A DNA stretch of 33,289 nt from Rhodospirillaceae bacterium (GCA_002709155.1 PAQA01000037.1:1-33289), one strand, 5' to 3'; shown: positions 1-7,817, counted from the stretch's first letter. A program made the numbers and translations. Notes: a model not told the origin generated them from the sequence alone.

Positions 1-102
1 CGGATACGGCTGTCTTCGATCCAAAACGTAATTAGCTAAAAAAGCCCGCATCCATGTATTTCCAGATTTAGGGAAAGACGCAATCCAAATAATTTTTCCC
101 AT
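1..102 (-). CDS. Sulfotransferase, N-terminal fragment (cut by window edge)
   Basis: This 34-codon open frame is too short for the ORF track and runs off the left edge. It starts at an ATG at 102 and reads M-G-K-I-I-W-I-A-S-F-P-K-S-G-N-T-W. That is the 5'-phosphosulfate-binding loop (PKSGNTW) that opens PAPS-dependent sulfotransferases, placed right at the N-terminus as usual. The enzyme would move a sulfate group from PAPS to a hydroxyl or amine of a carbohydrate, lipid or small molecule. The substrate cannot be told from this fragment. It lies divergent from a second sulfotransferase at 346-1191 whose first residues align with it position for position, so the two are probably paralogues sharing the 243-base gap between them. 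Confidence 0.85.
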   Translation of the reverse strand, partial: MGKIIWIASFPKSGNTWMRAFLANYVLDRRQPYP

Positions 103-345
103 CTGCTAATCACCCCGTTTCCCTTTTTGTGCCGCAGTTCTATCAAATTTTCGGCAAAAGTTCTCTCTACACCGAATTGAACAGTCGAATTCCAATTATT
201 AAGACAACTTGTAGTATTACTAGGTTGAATTTAAACTGAAAAAAATACAAAAACATCTTACTTGCAATGAACCTAAAGAAATTCCATGCGTTTCATGGCT
301 GCAAACAAATATTATTGTGCCATAACCCATCGTTGGAGACAAAAT
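103..345. other. Intergenic region between divergent sulfotransferases
   Basis: This 243-base AT-rich gap lies between two divergently transcribed sulfotransferase genes and presumably carries both promoters. The ORF track extends the right-hand gene to 286, but that extension is not supported (see the gene entry). I see no tRNA, strong hairpin or convincing sigma-70 pair here. Confidence 0.5.
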
Positions 346-1191
346 GTGAGTGGTATTATCTGGTTAGCATCCTACCCAAAATCGGGGAACACATGGCTAA
401 GAATATTTATAGAAAATCTTTTCAAGAATACCGCAGAACCAGCCAAGATAAATGAGTTAGGCGTGGTGAAACACAATGATAATTCGCCTAATTTATTCAA
501 ACAAATAATTGGCCGCGGATTTGATGCAATGAAAGACTCAGAACTCCATCAATACCGGGAGGCTGTCCAACGCCATTTGGCGAAAGGGAACGAATCGGTG
601 TTTGTAAAAACCCACAGCGCCCTGCAAAATTTTGAGGGCCGCCCATTAATACACCTGGAGTGCACAGCAGGGGCTGTGTACATCATTCGGAACCCCTTTG
701 ATATGGTTATCTCTTTTTCAGACCACTATCAAATAAGTTATGACGATGCAATTGAGGCGATAGCGGCACCATCACATCGCGTAAACACTACCAATCAGGG
801 TATTTTCCAGATCCTTTCTGGATGGTCTAACCATTACCGGAGCTGGTTTGGAGTTAATAATTTTAATCCTCATTTGATGCGATATGAAGATATGGTCCGG
901 AATCCAATTAAAACTTTTGGCCGTTTTAGTCAATTTCTTGGCTTACCCAAAAACCCTGAGCGGTTGAGACGAGCGATAAAAAACAGCTCCTTCGACGAAG
1001 TTTCCAAACAAGAAACCGTGACAGGATTTTCTGAACGGTCGCGTCCAGATCAAAAGTTCTTTCGCTCTGGGAAGGTTGGCGGTTATAAATCCATACTTTC
1101 TGAGGCTCAAGTGACCAAAATTATAAACGCCCACGGCGAGCTTCTTTTTGAAAAGGGTTATATCACAAAAAGTGGACGGCTAAAGTTTTAA
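346..1191 (+). CDS. Sulfotransferase family protein
   Basis: PAPS-dependent sulfotransferase of about 281 residues, a normal size for the cytosolic-type fold. The PAPS 5'-phosphosulfate loop is seen as SYPKSGNTW at residues 9-17. The 3'-phosphate-binding segment is IIRNPFDMVISFSDHY, around residues 113-128. A C-terminal FFRSGKVGGYKS matches the family's FRKGxxGDW-like motif. The track starts at 286, but I prefer GTG at 346. It has a GGAG Shine-Dalgarno sequence 7 bases upstream, and it gives an N-terminus (V-S-G-I-I-W-L-A) matching the neighbouring divergent sulfotransferase (M-G-K-I-I-W-I-A). The extra 20 residues of the longer model have no counterpart there. The substrate is unknown. No glycan biosynthesis cluster is visible on this side. 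Confidence 0.88.
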   Translation: MSGIIWLASYPKSGNTWLRIFIENLFKNTAEPAKINELGVVKHNDNSPNLFKQIIGRGFDAMKDSELHQYREAVQRHLAKGNESVFVKTHSALQNFEGRPLIHLECTAGAVYIIRNPFDMVISFSDHYQISYDDAIEAIAAPSHRVNTTNQGIFQILSGWSNHYRSWFGVNNFNPHLMRYEDMVRNPIKTFGRFSQFLGLPKNPERLRRAIKNSSFDEVSKQETVTGFSERSRPDQKFFRSGKVGGYKSILSEAQVTKIINAHGELLFEKGYITKSGRLKF

Positions 1192-1253
1192 CTTTATACC
1201 TTGTCTTTAAAAATTAGACCAACCCCCAATTGAATGCGATGGGATAGAATTCA

Positions 1254-1949
1254 ATGAGCATTAATAAAGTGGACTCACAAATTAACGTTGCAAACAACTT
1301 AATGTTGATTAACCAGAAGATACAAGCAGCCCTAAAAAGGGCAACCCGGCAAAAAGATGATGTTCAGCTGATTGCAGTGAGTAAGGTGCAGCCCGTTGAA
1401 AAAATAGAGGCGGCATTAGTTAAGGGACACAGGTTATTTGGTGAAAACCGGGTCCAGGAAGCAGCGCTTAAGTGGCCTGCTCTAAAGATCAAATACCCTG
1501 ACGCCAAATTACACCTGATTGGCCCGTTGCAGACGAATAAGGTCAAAGATGCGATAATGTTATTTGATGTTATCGAAACCTTAGATAGGCTTAAGCTTGC
1601 TGAAGAAATAAAAAAACAATCTGTTAAAAAAGGCTCGGATATAACCTGTTATGTTCAGGTGAACACTGGGGAGGAAGAACAAAAAGCTGGGGTATTTCCT
1701 GCTGAAGCAGAGAAATTTGTGAAGCATTGCCAGGATACAGTGGGCTTAAATATAAAGGGCCTTATGTGCATTCCACCGGTAAATGAGGAATCTGCATTAC
1801 ATTTTAGTCTTTTAGGTGAAATAGCGGGAAGGCTAAAACTTCCAATTCTTAGTATGGGAATGAGTGACGATTTCGAAACAGCAATAGCTTTCGGTGCAAC
1901 CCATGTACGGATAGGCTCGAGTATTTTTGGGAGAAGAGAAAATAGTTGA
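1254..1949 (+). CDS. yggS: YggS/PLPBP family pyridoxal phosphate homeostasis protein
   Basis: Single-domain PLP-binding protein with the alanine-racemase-type N-terminal barrel. The family has no known enzyme activity and is thought to buffer or deliver PLP in the cytoplasm. Seen in the sequence are the PLP-binding lysine in AVSKVQ (K44), GENRVQE at 63-69, HLIGPLQTNK, the VQVNTGEE segment, LMCIPP, the MGMSDDFETAI phosphate-binding stretch and a GATHVRIGSSIFG end. The length of 231 residues is usual for the family. The gene ends two bases before the convergent L,D-transpeptidase gene, leaving no room for an intergenic terminator. The ATG at 1254 lacks a strong Shine-Dalgarno sequence, but no better start precedes the conserved core. 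Confidence 0.95.
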   Translation: MSINKVDSQINVANNLMLINQKIQAALKRATRQKDDVQLIAVSKVQPVEKIEAALVKGHRLFGENRVQEAALKWPALKIKYPDAKLHLIGPLQTNKVKDAIMLFDVIETLDRLKLAEEIKKQSVKKGSDITCYVQVNTGEEEQKAGVFPAEAEKFVKHCQDTVGLNIKGLMCIPPVNEESALHFSLLGEIAGRLKLPILSMGMSDDFETAIAFGATHVRIGSSIFGRRENS

Positions 1950-1951
1950 TT

Positions 1952-2485
1952 TTATACTAATTCTGATTTTGAGCCCTTTATTTCTAACACCTCATTGTGT
2001 TCAACTAAACTTATCAAGTTAAGCAAATTATCTTTCCTCAAAGAGATGCAGCCAGATGTTGGGGATCCATCTTTTGCCATCACATGTATAAATATAGCAC
2101 TACCGCGACCTTTTATCGGAGGTCTATCATTATAGCCCAACTCGACGACAATGTCATAAAGGTCGTCCTCTCTCCACAGCTTCTCATGACTATATGGATG
2201 GGGTAGTGTTACTAGTTTATTGTAGTTATCTTCATCTTTTGCATCATCGCACCAGCCTAATTGTTTGGTTATCTTTGTTAACGGTAATTGAGTTACAGGC
2301 GTATCTTGTTTATCTGCTCGATAGAAAACTCGTCTAAGTGGCCAAGCTCCTATTGGTGTACAGTTGTCGCCTTCTATTTTATCAACGGTCAAACCATTTG
2401 ACCCAATACAGCAGGCTGCATGGAGATTCAGACACTGAAGTGTTGTGAAATTATCACCTATTTTTTGAGCAACTATTACAGCCAT
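1952..2485 (-). CDS. L,D-transpeptidase (YkuD domain) family protein
   Basis: A 177-residue protein with the YkuD catalytic signature: His134 in IFIHVM, followed by SPTSGCISL with the nucleophile Cys146 and a nearby Arg150. Family members form 3-3 peptidoglycan crosslinks or attach lipoproteins to the wall. The whole protein resembles the compact COG3786-type L,D-transpeptidases common in Alphaproteobacteria. I see no clear signal peptide (the N-terminus is MAVIVAQKIGDNF), so export, or the start site, is uncertain. No good Shine-Dalgarno sequence precedes the ATG at 2485. It follows the uncharacterised gene at 2507-3268 after a 21-base gap on the same strand, so the two are probably cotranscribed. 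Several additional cysteines (C18, C25, C26, C42, C79) are unusual but not interpretable. Confidence 0.85.
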   Translation of the reverse strand: MAVIVAQKIGDNFTTLQCLNLHAACCIGSNGLTVDKIEGDNCTPIGAWPLRRVFYRADKQDTPVTQLPLTKITKQLGWCDDAKDEDNYNKLVTLPHPYSHEKLWREDDLYDIVVELGYNDRPPIKGRGSAIFIHVMAKDGSPTSGCISLRKDNLLNLISLVEHNEVLEIKGSKSELV

Positions 2486-2506
2486 AGGGAAACGCCATTA
2501 TAAATA

Positions 2507-3268
2507 TTACTTTGTATTCTGTAGTTTATTATATTTACCAAGTTTTTCCAGCATCCAATTCTCTATGTCCCTGTGATCGGTAATTACATGATTTGCTGTT
2601 TTTGTATCATTTCGATTAAAATTTTCAGATGTGTAAGTCTTTGAAGTGTTTTGTATTAATTTATCAAGGACGAGACCTCGGACTTCTCGCGCTTGGGAAA
2701 CGTTTCGTGGTGGCATTGAGTATACTTTCCCTGATTTGAAAGCGTCATTTGGAGTCGCAAATGTTTCTGCTTCTGATGCTAAAAGGAAAGTTTTTCGAGC
2801 GACGGCATTCTTCAATGAATGGGTTGAATGGCTAGTTTTCTTTTCTCCCAAAACTTCAAAGGTTTCATCTTTGGCTGTGTTGATTTCCCGTTGTTTCATG
2901 TCGTCATTGTTAGCTGCCAAATCCGGCCCCTTTTTTGGCGCTTGTGTTTTGGTTGACTCTGCTTCGATAATATAACTCCCTAATGCGGCGACTAGTCCTA
3001 TAGGCCCCCCATATAAAGCGCCACCGACAAACTTTGGCACATCAGATATGTTGTCCCCGGATATGTTTCTATAAATGGAGGATATCACGGGGATATGTTG
3101 GAGGGGATTGATAGCATCTACAATATCTAAGAAGGTTAGGTTGGTTTTGGCAACATGGGATAACTCCTGTTCTGCTTCATAGCTCATTGGATCTGCTTCG
3201 CCTTCAGGGGCGCTCTCGTGTTTTTGCCAAACATTTTCAACAGTGTGTGGGGCAATAGAATCAAGCAT
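2507..3268 (-). CDS. Uncharacterised alphaproteobacterial protein with INPLQHIP/GGALYGGPIG motif
   Basis: I do not know a function for this 253-residue protein. A central block of about 70 residues contains FLDIVDAINPLQHIPVISS, then SSIYRNISGDNIS and VGGALYGGPIGLVAALGSYI. I recall similar blocks in unnamed alphaproteobacterial proteins. The glycine-rich GGALYGGPIGLVAA part is hydrophobic and could be a membrane-interacting hairpin. The flanks are polar and low in complexity (KTQAPKKGPD) and look disordered. The track starts at 3298. I prefer the ATG at 3268 (MLDSIAP) because AGAGGAG lies 6 bases upstream on the minus strand. The L,D-transpeptidase gene follows after 21 bases, suggesting a cell-envelope link, which is an inference from position only. 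Confidence 0.75.
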   Translation of the reverse strand: MLDSIAPHTVENVWQKHESAPEGEADPMSYEAEQELSHVAKTNLTFLDIVDAINPLQHIPVISSIYRNISGDNISDVPKFVGGALYGGPIGLVAALGSYIIEAESTKTQAPKKGPDLAANNDDMKQREINTAKDETFEVLGEKKTSHSTHSLKNAVARKTFLLASEAETFATPNDAFKSGKVYSMPPRNVSQAREVRGLVLDKLIQNTSKTYTSENFNRNDTKTANHVITDHRDIENWMLEKLGKYNKLQNTK

Positions 3269-3317
3269 TAGGAACTCCTCTAAATTACAAACATGCAATC
3301 AGTGTACCAAAACTATA

Positions 3318-3336
3318 AAAATACGAGGGGTATTTT
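3318..3336 (-). terminator. AT-rich hairpin downstream of ribA
   Basis: A perfect 7-base inverted repeat, AAAATAC and GTATTTT, encloses a 5-base loop four bases past the ribA stop codon. On the minus strand it is followed by T-rich sequence (TTATAGTTTT). It could end ribA transcripts before the next minus-strand gene. The stem is AT-rich, so strength is uncertain. Confidence 0.45.
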
Positions 3337-3339
3337 AAA

Positions 3340-4521
3340 CTAAAACAAATGGCCCGTTTTTATTGCCTTTGTTCTTAGATAATCTTCATTATGAGGATTT
3401 GATGGGAAGATGTGGGCCACACGGTCAACCACTTTCACTCCCTCATTAGATAATTGGGTTAGTTTGTCGGGATTATTAGTTAAAAGCTTTACGGATTTAA
3501 TTCCTAATTGCTTAAGTATTTCCGCTGCCGGTGCGTATATACGTTCATCCGTTTCAAATCCAATATGCTTGTTGGCGTCCACCGTGTCCGCCCCAAGATC
3601 CTGTATCCTATAGGCCCTCAACTTGTTTATAAGACCAATATCTCTGCCTTCTTGAGCCAGATAAATTAGGACACCCCCCCCATATTCCTCGATTGCTTGA
3701 ATAGCTCCGCGTAGTTGGTCTCCACAGTCACAACGTAGACTGCCAAGGAGATCTCCAGTCAGGCACTGAGAGTGAAGTCTCACAAGAACCGGTTTTGAAA
3801 CATCCACATTTCCAATTGTGATAGCCAAATGCTCGTCCCCCCCATCAACTGGTCGGAAAGCAATAAGGTTAGCATTTTTCGCATCTAGCAGCGGGACCTT
3901 AGCCGAGGTAGCTTTAACAAGCCGTTGTGCTCGAATCTTGGCAAATGTGTCTATGGACGCTGTTTCCACTAGAAGTAACCCATTATCTTGTTTAAAATTG
4001 GATAGTTGATTGACATCTGCGAGAGGAACTCTAGAGAATATAGCACTCGGAAGAAGCCGAGCGTATTTCGCGAGTTGAATAGCTTTCTCGGCAATTCCTC
4101 CCAAGGATTCTGGAATGACAGTAAGCTTTTCTATTTCAAGTGTTTTGAAATCATTATTATTGTAATCCTCTAGGAAGGTGGGGTCCGACAATCGATGTAT
4201 AAATGCTGGTCCATTACTCTTAGGGAGGCTGACGCTAAGTACATTGGATGATTGGTTAAAAATGTTGATTGCCGCTGCCCTATTCCGCGTAATTGCGAGG
4301 GTTGGTTGAGACCCTGTTATCTGAGCAATCATTTTAAGCCCCATCGAAGTGGCCATCTCGGCTGCCTGCACTACTGCAGCCGTTTGATTTGGAGCGTCGC
4401 GAAGAATTACAAGCGCTCCTCTTCGAAGATCACCGATTGCTCGTTCGACAGATGTTTGAGCTGGAGACGATTTTCCTGCAGGAGAATTTGTTATTTCAAG
4501 ATCAGAAAACTTGTTTACCAT
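3340..4521 (-). CDS. ribA: GTP cyclohydrolase II with degenerate N-terminal domain
   Basis: The C-terminal half is a full GTP cyclohydrolase II, the first committed enzyme of riboflavin synthesis. It opens GTP to the diaminopyrimidine precursor, releasing formate and pyrophosphate. The zinc ligands appear in HSQCLTGD and LRCDCGDQL (C257, C268 and C270 in track numbering), followed by LAQEGRDIGL and LLTNNPDK. The first 180 or so residues resemble the DHBP-synthase-like N-terminal domain found in alphaproteobacterial RibA. The acidic catalytic cluster of a working DHBP synthase is not evident, so I infer this domain is non-catalytic. The track begins at a TTG (4533). The ATG four codons later (4521) has GATAGAG just upstream and is the more likely start. 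No FMN riboswitch is visible upstream. Confidence 0.92.
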   Translation of the reverse strand: MVNKFSDLEITNSPAGKSSPAQTSVERAIGDLRRGALVILRDAPNQTAAVVQAAEMATSMGLKMIAQITGSQPTLAITRNRAAAINIFNQSSNVLSVSLPKSNGPAFIHRLSDPTFLEDYNNNDFKTLEIEKLTVIPESLGGIAEKAIQLAKYARLLPSAIFSRVPLADVNQLSNFKQDNGLLLVETASIDTFAKIRAQRLVKATSAKVPLLDAKNANLIAFRPVDGGDEHLAITIGNVDVSKPVLVRLHSQCLTGDLLGSLRCDCGDQLRGAIQAIEEYGGGVLIYLAQEGRDIGLINKLRAYRIQDLGADTVDANKHIGFETDERIYAPAAEILKQLGIKSVKLLTNNPDKLTQLSNEGVKVVDRVAHIFPSNPHNEDYLRTKAIKTGHLF

Positions 4522-4751
4522 ACGCTCTATCAATATTATTGGGGTGATCGGGTCAATAGTTCTTATTCAGTTTTTGCTTTTTTATTTATTAAACGGATAT
4601 AGGATTAGTTCAAAATAAGCAAAATGATATTTATCAATTGGTCAGGTTAAACGAAGAATTTCTATCCATTTATTATTACAAATAAATATCAACAAAATAT
4701 TTTTTAGAGAATTGCCAAATATTTATCTCTAGTTATTTCGAGAGCGGATGG
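4522..4751. other. Divergent intergenic region with a small inverted repeat
   Basis: This 230-base AT-rich region separates ribA (minus) from the DUF427 gene (plus). It contains TAGAGA (4705-4710) and TCTCTA (4726-4731), a 6-base inverted repeat with a 15-base spacer about 20 bases before the DUF427 start. That could be an operator or a weak hairpin. I see no tRNA, riboswitch or small gene. Confidence 0.35.
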
Positions 4752-5060
4752 ATGATAAAAACGATGATAATTGCCGCGTACAAAGATCGCATTATTGCGC
4801 AGTCAGAAAATTCTATTGAGATAGAGAATAGTATTTATTTCCCCAGATCTGACGTGTTCATGTCTTTCTTGAATCCAACAACGACAGTGACGCGCTGCCC
4901 TTGGAAAGGCATGGCTACCTATTTTGATGTGAGGGTTATGAGCAATGTATGTAAAGATAGTGCATGGAGTTATCAAAATCCAAAATCAAAGGGACGGTTA
5001 ATTCGATGTTATGTTGCTTTTTGGAAGGATATTGTCGTGTTCAGGGAGAGTGATGATTAA
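4752..5060 (+). CDS. DUF427 domain-containing protein
   Basis: A 102-residue protein matching the small DUF427 family. The N-terminal part (YKDRIIAQSENSIEIENSIYFP) fits the family's opening strand pair. The strongest match is the core PTTTVTRCPWKGMATYFDV, then SAWSYQNPK and the closing VAFWKDIVVF. The biochemical role of the family is not established. GAGAGCGG lies just upstream of the ATG at 4752; a second ATG four codons in is possible. It is divergent from ribA and is followed, after 65 bases, by a response regulator. No functional link with either is evident. Confidence 0.85.
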   Translation: MIKTMIIAAYKDRIIAQSENSIEIENSIYFPRSDVFMSFLNPTTTVTRCPWKGMATYFDVRVMSNVCKDSAWSYQNPKSKGRLIRCYVAFWKDIVVFRESDD

Positions 5061-5125
5061 TAGAAGTATTCAGAGGAATAATACTTTTTGGTGTATGTGT
5101 TGTCGAACAAAGTTTTAGGTGTTTC

Positions 5126-5812
5126 ATGAAAACCTTTTTACTTATTGGTGAGGATCGATACTTTTATGAGGCCCTCAAGAAGCAGATAGAGCGGAATGAA
5201 AGTTTTCTGTTACAGTTTTCAAATCCAAGCCAGGTAGCTAGCAGTTTTACTCAGATTGAGGCCTGTTCACTACTATTTTTAGATATCCCGTCGTTAAATG
5301 ATAAAGAGTTCATCGATTATGAGATGTTAAAGACCATGCTTAACGTTCCGTTGATGGTTTTTACAAAACATGGTTCTTATATCAAACCTATTGTTATTCA
5401 ACAGTTTCTGCTCAACAAGACGATTGCTAAGCCGTTTAAAATGTCCCGGTTAATAAATGAGATTGACGAGTTACTGGCAGAATGTGTCGACAAACTCATG
5501 ACGCCCAAAAGGATCGGCAAGTATTTATTCTTAGAAGATGAAAGTCTGCTTGTTGGTTCTGATGATAGTAAAAAGATAAGGCTAACCGAAAAAGAAACGG
5601 CAATTTTGATAAGGCTATCTGCGGCTAATGGAGGATCAGTCAGTCGAAAAACATTATTAGAAGAAGTTTGGGGTTACAAGGCGGGAATAAATTCACATAC
5701 TCTAGAGACCCACATATACCGATTACGAAAGAAGATTGAAGAGCTTGGCTCTAGCAGCTCGTTTTTAAAAACTTCAAGAGACGGCTATAAGTTACTTTTC
5801 AACTCAAATTAA
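5126..5812 (+). CDS. Orphan OmpR/PhoB-type response regulator
   Basis: A 228-residue regulator with an N-terminal receiver domain (about 1-120) and a C-terminal winged-helix DNA-binding domain (about 150-225). Receiver residues are mostly kept: E9/D10 as the acidic pair, D53 in LFLDIPS as the phosphoacceptor, T80 in VFTKHG and K102 in IAKPF. The overall receiver sequence is divergent, so phosphorylation control is plausible but not certain. The output domain shows LTEKETAILIRLS, then the recognition segment SHTLETHIYRLRKKIEE and a final DGYKLL wing. No histidine kinase lies nearby. The gene sits alone between a DUF427 gene and a metallo-beta-lactamase-fold gene, and its targets cannot be inferred. 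Confidence 0.88.
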   Translation: MKTFLLIGEDRYFYEALKKQIERNESFLLQFSNPSQVASSFTQIEACSLLFLDIPSLNDKEFIDYEMLKTMLNVPLMVFTKHGSYIKPIVIQQFLLNKTIAKPFKMSRLINEIDELLAECVDKLMTPKRIGKYLFLEDESLLVGSDDSKKIRLTEKETAILIRLSAANGGSVSRKTLLEEVWGYKAGINSHTLETHIYRLRKKIEELGSSSSFLKTSRDGYKLLFNSN

Positions 5813-5953
5813 CATTGGCGTAATTCATTGATTCTTAAATTATTGCTTGAACAAGTTGTTTAATGATTGTTGTTTGTGCAATATAGGATACTTGGGGAAT
5901 TTTAATTTGCCAGATCAATCGGTCGATTTTTATGGGGAAAGGTAAATTGTAGC

Positions 5954-6787
5954 TTGGATACCGACTCTTCATTCTTTGTGAGATTCTGGGGTGTGCGAGG
6001 AAGCATTCCTTGTCCCGGCCCTGAATTTGTCAGATATGGTGGAAATACGCCTTGTGTCGAGATTCGCTGTAACGACCGAATTTTAATATTCGATGCTGGA
6101 ACAGGGCTCAGGCCTCTGGGAAATTTAATTAGTAGTGAGGGTAATAATGAGGCGGATATATTCTTCAGCCACGCCCATTTGGACCATATAGGAGGATTAC
6201 CCTTTTTTGGCCCTGCTTTCAATCCAAAAAATTCGTTCAGAATTTGGTCTGGAGAGTTAGAAAATGCGAGATCGATGAAGGATGTTTTTAATAACCTTAT
6301 GATGGCACCCCTTTTCCCGGTTCCTTTGGAAATCTTCAATGCAAAATTAGAATTTAAGATGGTGAAATCGGGTCAAGCATTCACAATTTCCAAAGATATA
6401 GAAATATCAACGGCAAATTTGAACCACCCACAAGGAGCTCTGGGTTACCGTGTGAATTTTGATGGGAAATCAATATGCTATATTTCCGATACAGAACACA
6501 GGCCGGAGAGCATCGATAAAAATATAGTAAATTTGATCCAGGGGGCAGATATTGTGATATACGATGCCACTTACACTGATGAAGAATATCCAAATCATAT
6601 TGGGTGGGGACACTCCACGTGGCAGGAAGGGATAAAACTTTGCGATGCGGCTTCTGCGAATAAATTAGTAATATTTCATCATGACCCTAGCCATAATGAC
6701 AATGCTATGGACGAGATTGCTACTTTGGCAGCAAGAGAGCGCTCAGGCACCGTTGTGGCAAGAGAAGGCATGGTGTTATCTCTTTGA
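5954..6787 (+). CDS. MBL-fold metallo-hydrolase (cyclic-nucleotide phosphodiesterase-like)
   Basis: A 277-residue metallo-beta-lactamase-fold hydrolase. The metal-binding motif is FSHAHLDHIGG (H73, H75, D77, H78). Further candidate ligands are H158 in LNHPQG, D179 in ISDTEH, H220 in GWGHST and the FHHDPSH segment at 241-247. The opening RFWGVRGSIPCPGP and YGGNTPC are typical of the subfamily related to RNase Z and class II cyclic-nucleotide phosphodiesterases. The substrate is unknown. The start is a TTG at 5954, with AAAGG about 11 bases upstream. No in-frame ATG precedes the conserved RFWGVRG, and an in-frame stop lies at 5903. The next gene follows after 32 bases on the same strand and may be cotranscribed. 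Confidence 0.9.
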   Translation: MDTDSSFFVRFWGVRGSIPCPGPEFVRYGGNTPCVEIRCNDRILIFDAGTGLRPLGNLISSEGNNEADIFFSHAHLDHIGGLPFFGPAFNPKNSFRIWSGELENARSMKDVFNNLMMAPLFPVPLEIFNAKLEFKMVKSGQAFTISKDIEISTANLNHPQGALGYRVNFDGKSICYISDTEHRPESIDKNIVNLIQGADIVIYDATYTDEEYPNHIGWGHSTWQEGIKLCDAASANKLVIFHHDPSHNDNAMDEIATLAARERSGTVVAREGMVLSL

Positions 6788-6819
6788 TGTTATTGTAACG
6801 AAATAGTCCAGATCCTCAC

Positions 6820-7659
6820 ATGAAGTTGCGAAAAATATTCTATGGTCTGCTTACAGTATTTAGTATTCGGAAGTTGGGGTACTTCATTCCTTATAGATAT
6901 GCCGGACAGGTGAGAGTCAAAAACACTACTAATCCTTGGTTGTTGGAATTGTTTTCTGAGCTTTCAAACAGCGTATTTATTGAAACACTTAAATCTGTTC
7001 AGCCGTACATAAATGATTTGAAAAAAATAACATTCAACAATGTTAAATTTGAGGACCCAAGATGGGATCAGGATTGGTTCCCCGGTTTAGATGCTGTTGT
7101 AGCTTATGGTCTTGTTCGCAAGGTTAAACCAGCCACCATTATTGAAATTGGATCAGGCCATTCGACGCGTTTCCTTGTTCGCGCTATTAACGATGAGAAG
7201 ATTAGAAGCAATGTAGTATGTATAGATCCACAGCCGCGTGCTGCGCTTCGCGGATTAAATATAAATTTTATGAGGCTTCCTCTGCAAAAAATCGATCTAA
7301 AGTGTTTACCAGTGCTTCAGAAAGGGGACATACTTTTTATTGATTCAAGTCATATAAGTGTCCCGGGTAGTGATGTTGATTTAATTGTGAGCAGGATTTT
7401 ACCAGCGCTTCCAGCGGGCGTTTTTATTCATTTTCACGATATATTTTTGCCTGATCCGTACCCAAAAAACTGGGAATGGCGAGAATATAATGAACAAATA
7501 ATTATTTCGGCTTTGTTGGCGGGAAAAAAATATAACCCCATATTTTCAAGTTATTTTATTCGAAATTACGCGCCAGAATGTCTTCAAGAGCTTGGTTTTG
7601 ACTGGATCCAAATGCCACTGGACGCTATTGAATCTAGTCTTTGGTTAGAAACAATATGA
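6820..7659 (+). CDS. Class I SAM-dependent methyltransferase (Methyltransf_24-like)
   Basis: A 279-residue protein with a Rossmann SAM-binding core. The glycine-rich motif I is IIEIGSGHSTR at about 107-117. VVCIDPQP (132-139) is the acidic strand-2 region, ILFIDSSH (171-178) is motif IV, and FIHFHDIFLP (202-211) completes the core. This layout is like the Methyltransf_24 and cephalosporin-hydroxylase-like methyltransferases that often act on sugars or small metabolites. The first 80 residues are an extra N-terminal region with no recognisable domain. The target is unknown. It lies 32 bases after the MBL hydrolase gene and converges on tRNA-Gln. A short AT-rich inverted repeat (ACTAT...ATAGT, about 7658-7680) sits between them. 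Confidence 0.85.
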   Translation: MKLRKIFYGLLTVFSIRKLGYFIPYRYAGQVRVKNTTNPWLLELFSELSNSVFIETLKSVQPYINDLKKITFNNVKFEDPRWDQDWFPGLDAVVAYGLVRKVKPATIIEIGSGHSTRFLVRAINDEKIRSNVVCIDPQPRAALRGLNINFMRLPLQKIDLKCLPVLQKGDILFIDSSHISVPGSDVDLIVSRILPALPAGVFIHFHDIFLPDPYPKNWEWREYNEQIIISALLAGKKYNPIFSSYFIRNYAPECLQELGFDWIQMPLDAIESSLWLETI

Positions 7660-7680
7660 CTATATAATATACTATAATAG

Positions 7681-7755
7681 TGGCTGGGGCGGCAGGAGTC
7701 GAACCTGCGGTCGCGGGATCAAAACCCGCTGCCTTAACCACTTGGCCACGCCCCA
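7681..7755 (-). tRNA. tRNA-Gln (anticodon TTG)
   Basis: A 75-base tRNA on the minus strand with CCA encoded. The acceptor arm TGGGGCG pairs with CGCCCCA, followed by discriminator G and CCA. The anticodon stem GCGGG/CCCGC encloses the loop TTTTGAT, giving anticodon TTG (glutamine, CAA/CAG). The T arm contains GGTTCGACTCC. The 5' end abuts a candidate sigma-70 promoter. Confidence 0.95.
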
Positions 7756-7767
7756 TTTTATAACATT

Positions 7768-7796
7768 GATATATCTGTAAATTAACTATAATTCAA
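7768..7796 (-). promoter_or_regulatory. Candidate sigma-70 promoter of tRNA-Gln
   Basis: On the minus strand TTGAAT (-35) is followed by a 17-base spacer and TATATC (-10). Transcription would start about 5-7 bases before the mature tRNA 5' end. The placement is ideal; the -10 hexamer is only a partial match. Confidence 0.5.
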
Positions 7797-7817
7797 TATG
7801 CGTATCAAGATTATCTA

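Noticed and set aside
267-455. ORF MNLKKFHAFHG... at the start of the sulfotransferase
   Set aside because: Out of frame with the sulfotransferase and overlapping its conserved PAPS loop; a shadow frame.
4522-4751. FMN riboswitch upstream of ribA
   Set aside because: The conserved FMN-aptamer blocks are absent from the AT-rich region upstream of the ribA start.
7782-7796. CtrA-like TTAA-N7-TCAA before the PodJ-module gene
   Set aside because: It overlaps the better-supported tRNA-Gln promoter on the other strand and lies far from the TATAAT promoter of the gene; probably AT-rich coincidence.
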